In this document: in pieces, positions 31,801 to 40,400 of the stretch
Layout of the letters: each line of letters starts with the position of its first letter
How positions within the stretch are numbered: the first letter of the stretch is position 1
Notes under the pieces: generated by a model
What the model was told of the DNA's origin: nothing
Seen by the model: the letters and a program-made list of their open reading frames with translations, nothing else
Databases searched by the model: none
NCBI RefSeq assembly: GCF_022346885.1
Contig: NZ_JAKRNK010000001.1
Span: forward strand, 1,178,001 to 1,242,000
DNA length: 64,000 nt
Reading direction: 5' to 3'
Source of the DNA: Paenibacillus sp. ACRRX
GTDB lineage: Bacteria; Bacillota; Bacilli; Paenibacillales; Paenibacillaceae
Made by a program: the position numbers and the translations under genes

Positions 31801-33204
31801 GGAGTAGCACGGGGGTATTGGCAGCGTGCTGAGCTCACTTTAGAACGGTTCGTCCTGAACCCATTCCGGTCAAATGAGCGGATGTACCGCACAGGTGATC
31901 TTGCTCGAATCACTTCACGAGGATTGATGGAGTATGTAGGGCGCGTCGACCATCAAGTGAAAATAAACGGATACCGAATCGAATTAGGAGAGATCGAAGC
32001 TTGTGTAACAGCTCACCCTTGCATCGATCAAGCAGTGGTCATTAACCGATCTGATATGGGAGGGGCAATGCTTTGTTGTTACTATAGCATTCGGAACGAA
32101 CATTCTCTTGAAGCCACTGCCATTAACATGGCCGATGCGGGCTTACGTGAAGAAGAGCTGCGTTCGTATTTAGCGGCTTCGCTTCCGGTCTATATGATAC
32201 CCGCACATCTTATAGAGCTGCCTGCTTTGCCCCTTACGCAAAGCGGCAAGATTGATCGGCAATCACTGCCAAAGCCTGTGCTGACTGTCAATGAGGATGA
32301 TACCCAATCTTACATCCCAACAACGGATGCTGAAGCGACACTCGTGGGAATATGGCGTGAAGTATTGAGAATAGGACAAGTTGGTCTGCGTGATAACTTT
32401 TTCCGAGCAGGGGGCAACTCATTGCTGTTGATCCAGGTTTATCAGAAACTAGACCGACATTATCCTGATTTGCTGCGAGTAACCGACTTATTTGCCTATC
32501 CAACGATTAAGGATCTTGCTGAACAGATTACACGACGTCAAGGTGATAGCTCTGCAAGTGGACTGGCTTCTGTAGTACTGCTTGATGAAATGATGGTGGA
32601 ACGAGCAGGTGCATATGAGGAGACGACGCTCCAAGCCAAAGTGGACCGCAACATGCAGCCAGAGTGGTTTGCTCCGAAAAATGACACGGCCGTTCAAAAT
32701 GAACGCTGGTTGGAAGGTGTAATGGCAGCCTACGCATATGCACTGTATGAAGCAAGTGAAGGCGATCACGTACCAATTCATCTCGTGACGGCTTCTCGTG
32801 GAGCGGAAAGTAGGGCAGTGGTTATCCCGATTAATATGAATACCGTGTCCGATATTACGGAGTACGCTGAGCATGTATTACAAATGCATGCTGATGTTCG
32901 TACACGGGTTCAACTGGACTCTTACGAGATGCGCAATCTGATGAAGGAGACAACCCATCAGATTCGCAATGCAGTGTATCCATTGCTGGCGGTAGCCGGA
33001 AAGTGGGAGGGAAGCGGGTCTTGGCTGCGCAAGTACGGCTTACAACTTGTGGTGGATAAACAGGAATCCGAGATTACACTCTCATTGACTTTCGACGCAG
33101 GCTTGCTGGACTGGGCTAAAATGCGCGAACTGCTGCAACTGATCGTAGAGCTCATGAATCAACTACGTTATGTCACACCGGATGTTGGTGTCATCTCACA
33201 TTAG
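19825..33204 (+). CDS. Hybrid NRPS 2: KS-ACP-C-A-T-C-A-T-C-A-T with terminal half C/E domain
   Basis: This 4459-aa protein begins at the ATG 19825 behind AAGGAGGAGG (19809-19818). Domains: KS with Cys204 (DTACSSSL), His337 (EAHGTGT) and His377 (NVGHLD); an AT-less linker keeping only the AT-flanking regions (GRGHYAYR and LPLPGYSFEP); ACP (Ser809 region); C (H992); A1; T (Ser1853); C (H2058); A2; T (Ser2969); a long Q/S-rich linker (~3010-3110); C (H3272); A3; T (Ser4199); and ~200 residues resembling an E/C C-terminal lobe. Codes read by eye: A1 DVCYLGGVCK (not assigned), A2 DIVQMGLVWK (Gly-like), A3 DLTKIGEVGK (Asn). The KS would extend acyl-Ile-Ser-Ser by two carbons, with no KR, so a beta-keto unit is expected. 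There is no cis AT. The product passes to the KS of the next protein. Confidence 0.93.
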   Translation: MFQLQLLENEALEKMEDDKLDGYIAEASLHDIAIIGISAKLPLSATYDQFWECLQQGVDAVGPFPDSRRLQMKPYLNKLRVNEERVVFFEGAYLEDVSEFDYAFFRLSPHEAALMSPNQRMFLQTAWRAIEDAGYGGDGLRDTRTGVFVGHNADTLHDYKRVLETLSPQSLSLAAAGNLSPMIASRISYLLNFRGPSLSIDTACSSSLVAIHLACQSLRNGECDTALAGSVKLNLLPMDTGIRLGIEASDYRAKPFDEAADGTGIGEGVVAFVLKPLHKAEQDNDYIYAVIKGGAMNQDGASVGITAPNAVAQEDVIIRAWQDAGIDPETVSYMEAHGTGTALGDPIEIEGMTRAFRRYTGKRQLCAIGSVKSNVGHLDHAAGMVGMLKAVLALRARQLPATLHFQQPNRSLSLTESPLYVNDRLSAWKPHEEHAATPLRCGVSAFGMSGTNCHIVLEEAARLDVCADHPALNTSENRFTTQSAAAKKEGRWHLFTLSAQTKAALRRMAAEYALRIASAPASWSLADVCYTAHIGRGHYAYRLAILACDLQELVVKLRLAGEQSDFIDKMMMVEQECPSSFSFADMSTTAITDPKLEQVHSTCGETIMDGIYGGRVSEFLFAEAGAQNSTVSDQLLLADKLTNVSPDWLEDNRLVQKLAQSYIQGAYISWDRLYGNQVYRKLPLPGYSFEPTQCWVEPAAVSSWDSLFLTGDPGQETELPPDLAVEMKTILADWRRRYETWLSTRNPVLPHVRLIASRSLTGSDYDTAQVLVIGEDYNSVEQQIADWWGDTLGYEELELNRSFFELGGDSIMALKVMNLIYDKWQIRLEAAQLFASPTIKQLAHLVAERINESLHDDPIPRLPEQETYAVSPAQRRLYLQQQAAPADKSYNLPETLRLEGALDVIKLEQALQTLIARHEMLRGSFLIEDGEIRQRISDKVPFHLPLIEANESEMSELLRSHHAPFQLEQAPLLRAALFRISEVVYVLFLDMHHIVSDGTSTGLLIKEIMTLYTDGELLEQSVSYRDYAAWQLERSHTEAMEAHRRFWLNQGLMDMPVLELPTDFARPPVKSNVGETFDVYVSAELTAKLHRLAQAQHCTLFPVLLSAYYTLLANYSNQTDIAVGTPIAGRSRTELESVIGMFVNTVVLRSYPESDKTYLEYVKEVQDTILACMEHQYYPFEELVLGHERFDPSRSPLFDTMFVMQNLDMPELKLGEVQCIHQRYDHRTAKYDLMVQAVERGEQLRLVVEYSAALFRRETVQVMMNRYVYLLEQMVEAPHLTLGSYRILTAEEELELRTSICSNVGPSFGEIEGIHRRMERMTQLYPARTAVECGPDKLSYREVNEQANRLARALRTNGVSKGTIVAVMAERSVRLIVGLLAVLKAGGAYMPIDPSNPADRKMYMLQDSGASVLLIEGENQTLPFAGVSIDLASDQWLAGEASNLDLPTDPDDLMYVIYTSGSTGRPKGVMIAHSNFYNFAYSMNALYENTITPEDRFLSLTNLSFDVSVCEMFTPLMFGATLVFYPDSGVLDVRAIARSISGSGITFAYLPPTLLGELAALLEKHSDSLRLNKLLVGVEPIKDSTLAKFKRLNPEMRIINGYGPTESTVCSNMYVFQEHVVEGRNVPIGKPMHNVEVYLLGYGNKIVPTGITGELCIAGAGLARGYWNKPELTAERFVRHPLFQDKTLYRTGDLAKWQPEGNAVFIGRIDHQVKIRGYRIELGEIEVHLCEYEGIRQVLAVTREEEHGLKYICAYIVGDQNISGLTLRKFLAARLPEYMIPSYFVSLPAIPLTANGKVDRHALPEPDKLAALSETRVKPRTEKEMMVAELFRDILGIPDAGIHEHFFELGGHSLKATMLVSRLSQMFNEEIPVSVAFERPTVAELAEYLEERELVRGGSTDRDNMLGRAEQTREVIASTVRADRYPTTAAQHRLYLLDQLHNDSVAYNMPAAVEVVGNLDYKALAEALQGLVDRHESLRTSFAADHDKSVQVVHEKARIVLTERQAVAGEEKKIMGEFVRPFDLATFPLIRVELVTLVSKESDSEQLQTKNMLLFDMHHIISDGFSMAVLMKDLTALYAGVSLAPLSIQMKDVAVWQERQLQGTVMLEQEQYWLGVFQGELPILKLPADYKRPELQSYEGSQIWFEVDRELSARIRTSAKTCGVTLYTYLLAGYFTLLSRYSGQEDIVVGTPVAGRTQIQMEQIVGMMVNTVAIRSEANPDLTIKEYVSRLQRRIIEAMERQHYPFERLVDKLFTARDTSRNPLFDTMFIMQNMDKAELKAAGVQFKPIQLEQQMSKFDLTLEAAEDNHILRFHLEYATRLFEPATVARMARHYVKLLAEMAADPARQLKELELLGADELDLLLTIDNKKEHADELCGSEQSHGEQLSISDNRMKRVYQLIDEQAAKTPQAIAIICGGVSITYYQLNERANQLAYTLRQRGVGPGCIVALLAGRSTELLIGLLAILKAGGAYVAIDPSFPRERIELMLEDCGTKLVLTERAYAGSLHAAEEWLLDDPDMYADNKRAAQLEQVNHEHDLAYILYTSGSTGRPKGVMIEHKGLSHFIDGFAQRFEMAEGQAILGLATVSFDIFIVETLLPLTLGMKIVLANDEEKSDTTQLSELIRKHHVQVLQTTPSRTKWWIAQSGDLSAWQNLHILMIGAEPLSRHLLSELQSSTKARIYNLYGPTETTVWTAVQEVTHVGRRYEEQEQSPLQSDELLDQQPFNLQSHLEPAVEITIGTPIAGAEMLVLNADGRLQPIGVLGEIHIGGDGLGRGYMAHEDWTMQAFVDHPYRQGEKLYRTGDIGRRLSNGQFAFAGRRDHQVKIRGHRIELGEIEHQLLALQYVKDAVIHVWSAHHEEGDVDDCELCAYIVCSDEITTAQLRQGLQRKLPEYMVPTYYVKLDAIPLTPTGKVDRKALPQPGQADIAGERIYAELISDTEKSLASIWQDVLSLDRIGAEDHFFDQGGHSLKAAMLVNRVREQFGVNLLLSEVFQYPTLAEMASRIDTLEPESFLEGQQQNPFADILEPIQPIAPYDNMTVQGSQPLSIGTDMKKDDSADFLMNAASAVQSVAATSADRVFRPDTAEEQQRSETNDSRSQIQAQEQQTINVETRVTYPLSSAQKRQFILQHLGGDTTAYHLPVAVAIEGEIDCSKLEQALTSLIERQSSLRTSFEMVDGEPVQRVEPVVAFKIDKAVVDEEELYDNMGWDDEALSGLMKTFVRPFDLQAAPLLRVRLVTLVKKIALTGDLIVCSDAQAQSRSNNRHLLLIDMHHIISDGISLMILVRELAALYGQQQLVPLSVSYTDYASVQHLTRESDRYKQDEGYWLSTMSGELPVLELPTDMPRPRMKSNDGKCHYFHLDAKLTSAAKQLARAEGTTLYTVMLTAYTTLLHQLTGQDDIIVGTPVAGRDRSDLEHVIGMFVSTVLVRSRTAGSERIRQRIQRMHSDLMQAFEHQAYPFEDLVDKLAWNRDAGRNPLFDTLFALQNMDVAQMSTGKVSFRPLPFERRASQFDLTFEAAEAEQGIRIRLEYATALFKHTTIERMAEQYRYILQQMTSSPDTELDALALLDDKQQQILLAEWDLIPTLAMKSTAMPVYRLIEQQAAMTPDRTAIWHEGREVTYRELDDGAAQFAVKLRTLGVGPDRIVGILMGRSPALVTAILAIHKAGGAYMPIDPAYPQDRIQYMLRDSGTTLVLTDHTTVEIIEGWGEQKGYNRSVINADPEKTIEQQAGEAEIGWNGSVLDIESWLLNLNKYGADQSLESNNYSALNDDHYPSELNAVACTDELSRLAYVMYTSGSTGRPKGVMVEQRGLSHYIDWARGAYVTQAAETFAFYSSIAFDLTITSLFVPLTGGHRLIIYGDDLTIDVILQRIMTEGQVTIAKLTPAHLTLLPGMDITTSTVHSLIVGGEELSTSVAARISKNWPIPLAIYNEYGPTETVVGCMLHLFDELADKGPGVPIGKPIAETAIYVLDASRRLVPPGVIGEIYIGGAGVARGYWQRAELTLERFVLNPFRSNERMYRTGDLARITSRGLMEYVGRVDHQVKINGYRIELGEIEACVTAHPCIDQAVVINRSDMGGAMLCCYYSIRNEHSLEATAINMADAGLREEELRSYLAASLPVYMIPAHLIELPALPLTQSGKIDRQSLPKPVLTVNEDDTQSYIPTTDAEATLVGIWREVLRIGQVGLRDNFFRAGGNSLLLIQVYQKLDRHYPDLLRVTDLFAYPTIKDLAEQITRRQGDSSASGLASVVLLDEMMVERAGAYEETTLQAKVDRNMQPEWFAPKNDTAVQNERWLEGVMAAYAYALYEASEGDHVPIHLVTASRGAESRAVVIPINMNTVSDITEYAEHVLQMHADVRTRVQLDSYEMRNLMKETTHQIRNAVYPLLAVAGKWEGSGSWLRKYGLQLVVDKQESEITLSLTFDAGLLDWAKMRELLQLIVELMNQLRYVTPDVGVISH

Positions 33205-33259
33205 ACACAAGCAGGGATTGTATATGACTGAACAAATTCATAACTATGGAGGTTCGTTT

Positions 33260-36200
33260 ATGAAAAAGAAATTGTTTGATCTGTCGATTCCTCCAAACGA
33301 ATCAGCTCGTCCACCTGTTCAGGAAGTATCCAAACACGATATGGCTATTATTGGAATATCGCTTCGGATGCCGGGAGCCGACAACATCCGTGACTTCTGG
33401 CAGCTTATGCAGGAGGGAGCAGATTGCATTTGCAAGCTGCCGGAAGCAAGGGAACGTGATGTGCGACGTCTTCAACAACTGGCAAACCGGTCTGAAGCGA
33501 TTGAATTTGGCGAGGCAGGATATCTCACTGACATCGATGCGTTTGATTATGACTTTTTTGGAATATCACCAAAAGAGGCGGCGCTTATGGACCCACAGCA
33601 GCGCTTGTTTCTCCAAGTGGCTTGGGAATCGCTTGAACAGGCAGGTTATGGAGAAGCAAGAGTACGCAGCAGCAGCACAGGAGTCTATGTGGGCTTCAAC
33701 AGCAATCACGCCGGCATATACCAGCAGATGGTACAGCATGCCGAACCAGAGGCTGTCAATATTGCGTTTGCAGGAAACATGGCGCCAATCATTCCGAGCA
33801 GAATAGCTCATTTGCTGGACTTAAAAGGACCTGCAATGTTGGTTGACACAGCTTGCTCATCTTCATTAGTAGCCGTACATCTTGCGTGTCAAGCGATCCG
33901 TGCGGGGGATTGTCAGATGGCGATTGCCGGCGGGGTACGAGTACAGCTGCTGCCAGTAAAAAGTGGATTTAAGATTGGAATCGAATCATCTGATGATCGA
34001 ACGAAGACATTTGATGAGCGTTCTGACGGAACTGGGTGGGGAGAGGGGGTCGCAGCCATCGTGCTGAAGCCTTATTATAAGGCGAAACAAGATGGCGACC
34101 CCATCTACGCGATCATTAAAGGTAGTGCAATTAATCAAGACGGACAATCGGTTGGCATAACGGCGCCGAACCGCGAGGCTCAAGAAGAGGTGCTGATGCA
34201 GGCTTGGCGGCAGGCGGGCATTCGTCCAGATACACTTGGTTACTGGGAAGCTCACGGAACAGGGACGAAGCTTGGCGACCCGATTGAAATTGACGCAATC
34301 CGTAATGCTGTGGCTCGCTTCACTGATCGCAAGCAGTATTGTGCGATTGCTACAGTGAAATCCAATATCGGCCACCTGGATTCGTGTGCTGGTATTGCAG
34401 GCGTGATTCGCGCTGCATTGGCGCTTTATTATAAACAGCTGCCGCCGATGGTTCATTTTCAAACGCCGAACCGACAGATTAACTTTACAGATTCGCCTGT
34501 CTATGTGGAGACGGTATTGCAAACATGGGAGAGCACGCCAGACCACCCACGCCGATGCGGGGTTAGTTCCTTCGGTTTAAGCGGGACCAATGCACACCTT
34601 GTCATGGAAGAAGCACCGCAGCTTCAGTCTGCTTCAGGTGTGCAGCAACGGACTGGGTTCCATCTCTTTACGGCGTCTGCGCGCAATCAATCTCAGCTGC
34701 GCGTCCTGCTTAGACATTATCTGGAGCATCTTATGGCAGACGGTTCTGAATCAAGTCAATGTCTTGGTGATTGGTGTTACACCGTCAACACGAGTCGAGG
34801 TCATTATGCTTATCGTGCTGCCGTAGTTGTCGATACGTTGGAACAGCTTAAGCGAGTGCTGGAGCACATGGTTCTGGAAGGGACTGATCGAGTAGAACAA
34901 TCAGATGGGATCTACTATGGTGACGGAGGGCTCGCGACAACTCAAGTCCATTCGTCCAGTGCAAATGAAGTTGATGATCATATGTATGATCGGTCGTTAG
35001 CTTTTGACTATAGCATGTGCGACGAGGCTTCACTTCATGTTCTTGCACAACGCTATGTAGACGGGGAAAGACTAGACTGGTCAGCCATGTATAACAATCA
35101 GATGTATCGCCGACTACACTTACCTGTTTATCCGTTTGCAAAACTGCGCTGCTGGATTAATCTGGGTCAGGACGTAAATGAAGGAGCTGATAATTGTGAT
35201 GGTGCCGACTTGCCCGATCTTTATGTCCGCGCCTGGATCCCGTGTGCACCAACTTCATCTGAGGAGGATCATATAGCGGATTCAAGGCTGCCGGGTCAAA
35301 CAGGAACCTCCCTGCATGCTTTTTCTGGAAGAAGGGTAATGCTTGTGCACCGTGGTCAGGTACGAGCACAGCAAGTAAAGGAATTGTTGTGCTCACGTGG
35401 TGTTCGTGTCACAGATCTGAAGCTAGGTACTGCATTTACAGCCCTATCGAAGGATGAATATGTTGTACGCGGCACACAGCATGATTACACGGAAGTGTTA
35501 ACGCAAAGCGGTACAGACAATGAATATATAACACAAGTCATATTTGATATGACCCCTGATAACGAGGATGGAGATGCCAACGTGATGAACAGCAGGGCTC
35601 TGTTTACTCAGAGCCTGGAATGGGGGGTGTACACACAGTTTTCATGGATAAAAGCTTATTTAACTGCAGGTTGTTCACAGCTTTTAGACATGCTAACCAT
35701 CGTGAGCCATGCCCATCTCGTCACACAGGAAGATAGACTCGTCAGACCGGAATATGGACCGGTTATTGGCTTTACCAAGTCTATTCCGCTTGAATATGGA
35801 CACATCAGCACCCGGATTTTTGATTGCGACGCATTTACCACGGCTGAAGAGATTGCTGCTGAATTAGCTAACAGATTCGAGACTGCTGTAGTTGCACAGC
35901 GAAACAGCAAGCGATATCGAGAACAGATCCAAACGTTAGTATCATGGAATGATGTAAACACGGCATCTGAAGGGAGCGCTGAACTTCGATCACCTGCTAT
36001 TCGCGTAGAGACGGATTTCTCTTGTGCCAATGGTCGGCAGCTTGAATCTGATGCGACTGCGGCCTCATACCAACAGTTTGATAGCAATCAGATCTTAAAG
36101 TCAGATGGTGTATATGTCATGACTGGTGGGACTGGTGGTATTGGACTCACGTTGGCGAGACACATTGCAAGTCAGCATCACATCTCAATTGCATTAATTG

Positions 36201-37444
36201 GGAGAAATATACCCAGCCAGTTGTTGCAAAGGAATGATGCAGCTGAAGTTTATTTGACTGACGATGCTTCGTATCCACCTAAGCTCTTAGATAAGCTGCG
36301 CACAGCTGCACAGGACATCGAATCGCTTGGGTCGCAGGTATATTTCTACTCTGTTGATGTGTGCGATGAAGCAGCCGTGTCGGCGCTAATGGCGAGACTG
36401 CGGTCGAAATTCGGCCGAATAAATGGGATTGTGCATAGTGCCGGGGTGCCTGGCGAAGGATTTATTATTCGCAAAGACATGGAAGTGTTTCGTAACGTAT
36501 TAGCGCCAAAAGTGCAAGGGACATGGAACTTGGAGCATGCGACTGCAGCTGATGAACTTGATTTCTTTATTCTTTGCTCTTCCATGACCAGTGCTTTCGG
36601 TGGGGCAGGCCAAAGCGATTATGCGGCAGCCAACGCTTTTCTCGATCACTTTGCTGCTTATCGAAGTCAAACTGGCAGTTCACGTACCATTTCCATACAG
36701 TGGCCGACTTGGCGCGAAACAGGGATGGCAGTTGAACGCGGCATCAATATGAATCATACGTGGTTTAAGCCAATTTCGAATCGTCAGGCCTGCATGATCT
36801 TGGATCATGTGCTTGCAGGAGGGCCTCCAGTTGTCATGGCAGGAGAATGGCAGCCCTCCGCTCTCCACGGCAGTACTGCGCTTACAGCAGCGCTGCCGCT
36901 ATCCCCTGACATCCATCAGCGATTACAAGCAGCTGTTGCATCGTCTCAAAAGCAGGATGCAACTCCAGCGAGGCAGTTTAAGCCGGTTGTTGTTAAAGGG
37001 GAGTCAATCTCGGAAATGGCAGCCTATATTGCGCAGGTGTGGCGGGAAGTGCTTGGTTTTGAGGAATTTCATGCAGAGGCTAACTTCTTTGATATTGGTG
37101 GAGATTCGATCATGATTGTCAGCGTGCATCGCCTGCTTGAGGAGCGATACACAGGTGTGACGACAATGGTAGACCTGTTTATGCACCCTACAATCCAGTC
37201 TTTATCGATGTTCATCGACAAGCGACTGCAAGAAATTGACGTTAAAGACTGCATGGAACAGCAAGTTGAAAAGCAGAAATCAGACACGCGAATTGGGGCA
37301 GGTCAGAATACGGATGTGAGTTCGTTAGATCAAGCTGAGTATGAAGCAGAGCTGCTTGCTTTATTTGATCAAGTAGAACAAGGGAAGCTATCACAGGGAG
37401 AAGCCTATCGTCAGTTGGACCGGAGGGAGGAGAAGCGCCAATGA
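33260..37444 (+). CDS. trans-AT-type PKS module: KS-KR-ACP
   Basis: This 1394-aa single-module polyketide synthase extends the Asn-bound intermediate by one C2 unit and reduces it to a beta-hydroxyl. TATGGAGG 7 bases upstream sets the ATG at 33260; an earlier ATG at 33224 has a poor site. The KS has Cys199 in DTACSSSL, EAHGTGTKLGDP and NIGHLD. Where a cis AT should be there are only its flanking linkers (RGHYAYR, LPVYPFAK). The KR has the nucleotide motif TGGTGGIG and an S-Y-N active site with Tyr1121. The ACP Ser is 1283. The C-terminus carries an acidic-to-helical tail (FDQVEQGKLSQGEAYRQL) that looks like a docking segment. Its last codons overlap the next gene (ATGA, 37441-37444). Confidence 0.92.
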   Translation: MKKKLFDLSIPPNESARPPVQEVSKHDMAIIGISLRMPGADNIRDFWQLMQEGADCICKLPEARERDVRRLQQLANRSEAIEFGEAGYLTDIDAFDYDFFGISPKEAALMDPQQRLFLQVAWESLEQAGYGEARVRSSSTGVYVGFNSNHAGIYQQMVQHAEPEAVNIAFAGNMAPIIPSRIAHLLDLKGPAMLVDTACSSSLVAVHLACQAIRAGDCQMAIAGGVRVQLLPVKSGFKIGIESSDDRTKTFDERSDGTGWGEGVAAIVLKPYYKAKQDGDPIYAIIKGSAINQDGQSVGITAPNREAQEEVLMQAWRQAGIRPDTLGYWEAHGTGTKLGDPIEIDAIRNAVARFTDRKQYCAIATVKSNIGHLDSCAGIAGVIRAALALYYKQLPPMVHFQTPNRQINFTDSPVYVETVLQTWESTPDHPRRCGVSSFGLSGTNAHLVMEEAPQLQSASGVQQRTGFHLFTASARNQSQLRVLLRHYLEHLMADGSESSQCLGDWCYTVNTSRGHYAYRAAVVVDTLEQLKRVLEHMVLEGTDRVEQSDGIYYGDGGLATTQVHSSSANEVDDHMYDRSLAFDYSMCDEASLHVLAQRYVDGERLDWSAMYNNQMYRRLHLPVYPFAKLRCWINLGQDVNEGADNCDGADLPDLYVRAWIPCAPTSSEEDHIADSRLPGQTGTSLHAFSGRRVMLVHRGQVRAQQVKELLCSRGVRVTDLKLGTAFTALSKDEYVVRGTQHDYTEVLTQSGTDNEYITQVIFDMTPDNEDGDANVMNSRALFTQSLEWGVYTQFSWIKAYLTAGCSQLLDMLTIVSHAHLVTQEDRLVRPEYGPVIGFTKSIPLEYGHISTRIFDCDAFTTAEEIAAELANRFETAVVAQRNSKRYREQIQTLVSWNDVNTASEGSAELRSPAIRVETDFSCANGRQLESDATAASYQQFDSNQILKSDGVYVMTGGTGGIGLTLARHIASQHHISIALIGRNIPSQLLQRNDAAEVYLTDDASYPPKLLDKLRTAAQDIESLGSQVYFYSVDVCDEAAVSALMARLRSKFGRINGIVHSAGVPGEGFIIRKDMEVFRNVLAPKVQGTWNLEHATAADELDFFILCSSMTSAFGGAGQSDYAAANAFLDHFAAYRSQTGSSRTISIQWPTWRETGMAVERGINMNHTWFKPISNRQACMILDHVLAGGPPVVMAGEWQPSALHGSTALTAALPLSPDIHQRLQAAVASSQKQDATPARQFKPVVVKGESISEMAAYIAQVWREVLGFEEFHAEANFFDIGGDSIMIVSVHRLLEERYTGVTTMVDLFMHPTIQSLSMFIDKRLQEIDVKDCMEQQVEKQKSDTRIGAGQNTDVSSLDQAEYEAELLALFDQVEQGKLSQGEAYRQLDRREEKRQ

Positions 37445-40400
37445 GCAAATTACGCCAGACTATATTTGATTATACGGTTGCGGGAAAAATGGACAAGCGT
37501 GTCGGCGTTGAACTGCTTACTTTGCTTAAACAGGAGGAAACGGGCAGTCCACACGATATAGCGGTCATTGGAATGTCATTTGATCTACCTGGTGCTAACG
37601 GCGATGACGCCCTATGGGATGTCCTTGAAGGACGTCAGGACTGTATCCGCCCCTTTCCAGACGCACGTCTACAAGATGTGGCCGCTATGTTGGAGCAGCT
37701 TGGCATGACGGGGCTATCACTGTCTGAGTGTGGATATTTAGATGAAATTGACAAGTTCGACTATGATTTTTTCCGGCTTTCCCCTAAAGAGGCCAGTCTA
37801 ATGGATCCGCACCAACGATTATTTCTAGAAACAGCATGGAAAACGATTGAGGATGCAGGATATGGGGGATCACGACTCAAAGGAAGTCGAACAGGTGTCT
37901 ATGTTGGGTATAACGGCTGGCCTTTATACGAGCGTATGATTACCAGTACGATGCCAGGTCAGGCACAGATTGCGACTGCAGGCAACGTGTCCTCTATAAT
38001 TGCAAGTCGAATTGCGTATTTGCTCGATCTGCATGGACCTAGTCTGCTTGTGGATACCGCATGCTCTTCATCGCTAGTGGCCGTTCATTTGGCGGTAAGA
38101 GCAATCCGCAGCGGAGAGTGTGACATGGCCATTGCAGGAGGGGTTAAGTTAAATCTGCTGCCTATGGTGCATGACAAAAACAATATCGGCATCCATTCCA
38201 CTGACTTCCGAACGAAGTCATTTGACGCCAGTTCAGACGGAACAGGATGGGGCGAAGGTGTTGCTTCAGTCTTGCTAAAGCCGCTTGATCGTGCGCTGGC
38301 AGATGGAGATGTTATCCATGCGGTCATTAAAGGGAGCGCCACCAATCAGGATGGCAACTCCAATGGCATTACGGCGCCTAACGCAAGAGCGCAGGAGGAT
38401 TGCATCGTGCGTGCATGGGAGGATGCGGGTATTACGCCGGATACAATTCGATATGTGGAGGCGCACGGAACGGGAACCAAGCTTGGGGATCCGATTGAGA
38501 TCGAAGGCATCAAGCGAGCATTTGGCCGCTACTCCGTGCAAGGGGAGCGAAGACCTATCGGCACGGTTAAGTCTAATATTGGACATTTGGACAGCGCTGC
38601 GGGCATTGCTGGTCTCGTCAAATCGATTGTCATGCTTAAACAGCGAAAGCTGCCGCCACTTCTTCATTACGTGAAGCCTAATTCACAAATCAACTTTGAA
38701 GACTCACCTGTTTTTGTGAATACAGAGACAAAGGTGTGGGAAGGAGATGGCCCGCTTCGCGTTGGGATCAGCTCATTTGGACTTAGTGGAACAAACTGCC
38801 ACCTCATCTTAGAAGAAGCGCCGCTGCGCCGACCTCGACCGGGCTCGGATTTATTACGAGCCACGCCATACGTACTGACTTTATCAGCCAGAAGCCAACA
38901 ATCATTAGAAACATTAGTCACTCAATACATACATGCGTCCGTTTTATGGGATAAACAGTCGGCGAGTGACCATCATGATGAACCTAATACAGAATTTGAA
39001 AAACTATCTTCTATCTGCTATATATCCAATACTGGCCGCGGCCATTACGAGTATCGGCTTGCATTAATTGTAAGCCACCTGACAGACGTGGCTGCACGAC
39101 TCAACGAATGGCGACAGCAGCCGACAGGTAATCGTTATGTCTATTTCGGACAGCATAAGTTGACAACACGAAAGAAAGAAGACGGCATTGCGATTACTGA
39201 AGTAGAACAGCACGAGTTAGGGCGACAAGCAAGTGAAGTTATATCGCATGCCTTGACATATCAAACCAAAGAGCAGACTTCAGTGTATATGGAACATCTG
39301 CAGCAGTTGGCTGTGTGGTATGTGCGAGGCGCGCAGGTGCCATGGAAAGAACTGTATTCTGTACATTCTCCTGCTGCAATTAGACTGCCGGTCTATCCGT
39401 TTGAGCGCAAGCGGTGCTGGCTTGACGCTTCTTGGTTGGTAACAGCACCTCCCACGACTGAAAGGGAAGATGACGCAGCGGTTCATCCCTTGCTGGAGCG
39501 ACTTGCTATACGTACATTTGACGAAGAGGTGTTTATTACCTCATTTCATCCTGACAGACACTGGGTACTAAGTGATCATCGAGTGCTGGCTTTTCCTACA
39601 ATTCCGGGTACAACCTATATCGAGATGGCGCGTAAAGCCTGCTCTGCTTACGTTAACGATGATGTGTTGGAATTTAGCAGTGTTTATTTTCACACGCCGA
39701 TGGTGTTTAGGCAGAGCCAAGCGATTGAAACACATACCATTGTAAGGCGTGTTGGGAGCGGATTCGAATTCCGTATCGTAAGTAAACAGGACAAACATAC
39801 TCCAGAAGCATCGGAATGGCTTGTTCATGCAACTGGAGCCATAACCGTCAGGCCTAAGAAGATGGCGCCAGTGCTGGACGTTACGAGTGTTCGCTCACGT
39901 CTTAAGCAGCAGGATTGGGGAGCAAATTATGAAGTGCGCAATCCGGCTATTCAGTTTGGCCGCCATTGGACGGATATTCGATTTGAAGAAGTGTACAAGG
40001 GTGAAAATGAACTGCTCTTACATTTATCATTGCCGGAGTGTTATGACATGGAAAGGCTGCAAATGCCCTTTCATCCCGCATTGATGGATGTGGCGATCAC
40101 CTTTTGTGGCGACATGATTACAAGTGGCATGTATTTGCCTTTTATGTATGAAGGATTACGTGTATACGGTGAGGTGCCTTCCACCTTGTATTCTTACATC
40201 CGAATGGAGCCTTCTGCCGCCGAAGATCGCGCAAAGGAAGTTGTGCGTATGAAAGTGACGATCTGTGATGAAGCGGGAAATGTGGTCGTGGATGTGGAGC
40301 ATTTTACGCAAAAGAAAGTTCGTCAGATCGACACGCTTCATCCAGACGAGCCGCATCTGTTTCGCAAAGAATGGGTAACCGATTCCTATCAGGGCAATGA